From positions 1 through 20,109 of IMG/VR virus record IMGVR_UViG_3300047366_000043: a stretch of DNA of 20,109 bases; one strand, written 5' to 3'. Positions within the stretch are counted from its first letter, which is position 1, and each line of letters begins with the position of its first letter. Shown piece by piece: positions 19,996 to 20,109 of the stretch. The position numbers were made by a program, and so were the translations under genes. This DNA is from a virus. The notes below the pieces were generated by a model. The model was given only the letters and a program-made list of their open reading frames with translations. It did not search any database and was not told where the DNA came from.

Positions 19996-20109
19996 TGAAG
20001 TTTAAAGAATTACAATCTATGTTATTGAAAGATGAATACTTCATTACTTTTCAAAGTATGAATAGTGATAAAGTGTATACTAAAAAATGCACTTTGAAAG
20101 AAACTCCAA
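19995..20109 (+). CDS. SH3-barrel-like phage protein (DUF2693-type), 3' truncated
   Basis: The ATG at 19995 overlaps the cupin stop, and the frame stays open to the window edge, giving 38 residues. The visible part has MKFKELQSMLLKDEY, then FITFQSMNSDKVYTKKCTLK and ETP. The order (leader helix, F-x-x-x-K-x-D-x-x-x-x-K-x-CTL) resembles small SH3-fold phage proteins of the DUF2693 type, whose members often read MKCTL at this point. The short length makes the call tentative. Confidence 0.55.
   Translation, partial: MKFKELQSMLLKDEYFITFQSMNSDKVYTKKCTLKETP

Noticed and set aside
1-20109. tRNA genes, CRISPR arrays, insertion sequences and attachment sites
   Set aside because: Gaps between genes are too short for tRNAs. 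No spaced repeats, transposase motifs or terminal inverted repeats were seen.

Overview
The window is a dense, AT-rich piece of a tailed-phage genome. It looks like a T4-type myovirus related to the marine T4-like phages (cyanophage and pelagiphage relatives). Every confident gene is on the + strand. Many genes touch or overlap through TAATG or GTGA junctions, no gap exceeds 300 bases, and there are no rRNA, tRNA, IS or CRISPR features. The evidence for a T4-like phage is a set of small conserved families of marine T4-like phages (DUF5824, DUF7207 and DUF6433 type), T4-style late promoter octamers related to TATAAATA, a T4-like nrdA/nrdB pair, and N-terminal tags resembling T4 capsid-targeting sequences. 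The host cannot be read directly; an AT-rich marine bacterium is the most economical guess.

Left part, 1-10457: virion-associated genes. A 5'-truncated gene is followed by a very basic small protein, a nucleotidyltransferase with extra C-terminal modules, a DUF5824-type protein, a small beta-rich protein and an 805-residue modular protein. After these come a 69-residue tagged protein, a P-loop-like protein, a coiled-coil membrane protein, a highly charged protein with an EF-hand-like loop, and several conserved phage proteins. At least six products begin with a short M-x-x-F/I-type tag ending in [I/L]-x-E, the kind of site cut by T4 prohead protease gp21. I read this block as a family of capsid-internal proteins, possibly including a packaged enzyme and a polyprotein.

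Middle, 10501-14204: a three-TM holin-like gene, then a consensus sigma70-type promoter (TTGACA-N17-TATAAT) driving nrdA and nrdB. NrdA carries a glutaredoxin domain inserted between its catalytic core and its redox-active Cys-x-x-Cys tail. A 43-residue zinc-ribbon gene follows.

Right part, 14215-17418: an accessory cassette with a 2OG-Fe(II) oxygenase-like protein, a GIY-YIG-like protein and two tandem paralogues of the ANL (adenylate-forming) superfamily. The first paralogue has lost the adenylation P-loop and the second keeps it but has a shortened C-terminal domain. From 17466 there is an early-type operon of small proteins beginning with an ArdC-N-like candidate antirestriction protein. 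After a terminator come a DUF6433-type gene, a 54-residue protein, a second terminator, a conserved small phage protein, a cupin and a 3'-truncated SH3-barrel-like gene.

Two global patterns stand out. First, most late promoter octamers lie only 5-9 bases before the start codon, which predicts leaderless or nearly leaderless late mRNAs, and in three cases the upstream stop codon is part of the octamer. Second, the window appears to contain no GATC, no AGCT/AGCC/GGCT and no GCWGC; all of about 24 Ala-Ala codon pairs use GCC or GCG first although GCA is the common Ala codon. This suggests strong selection against restriction or methylation motifs.
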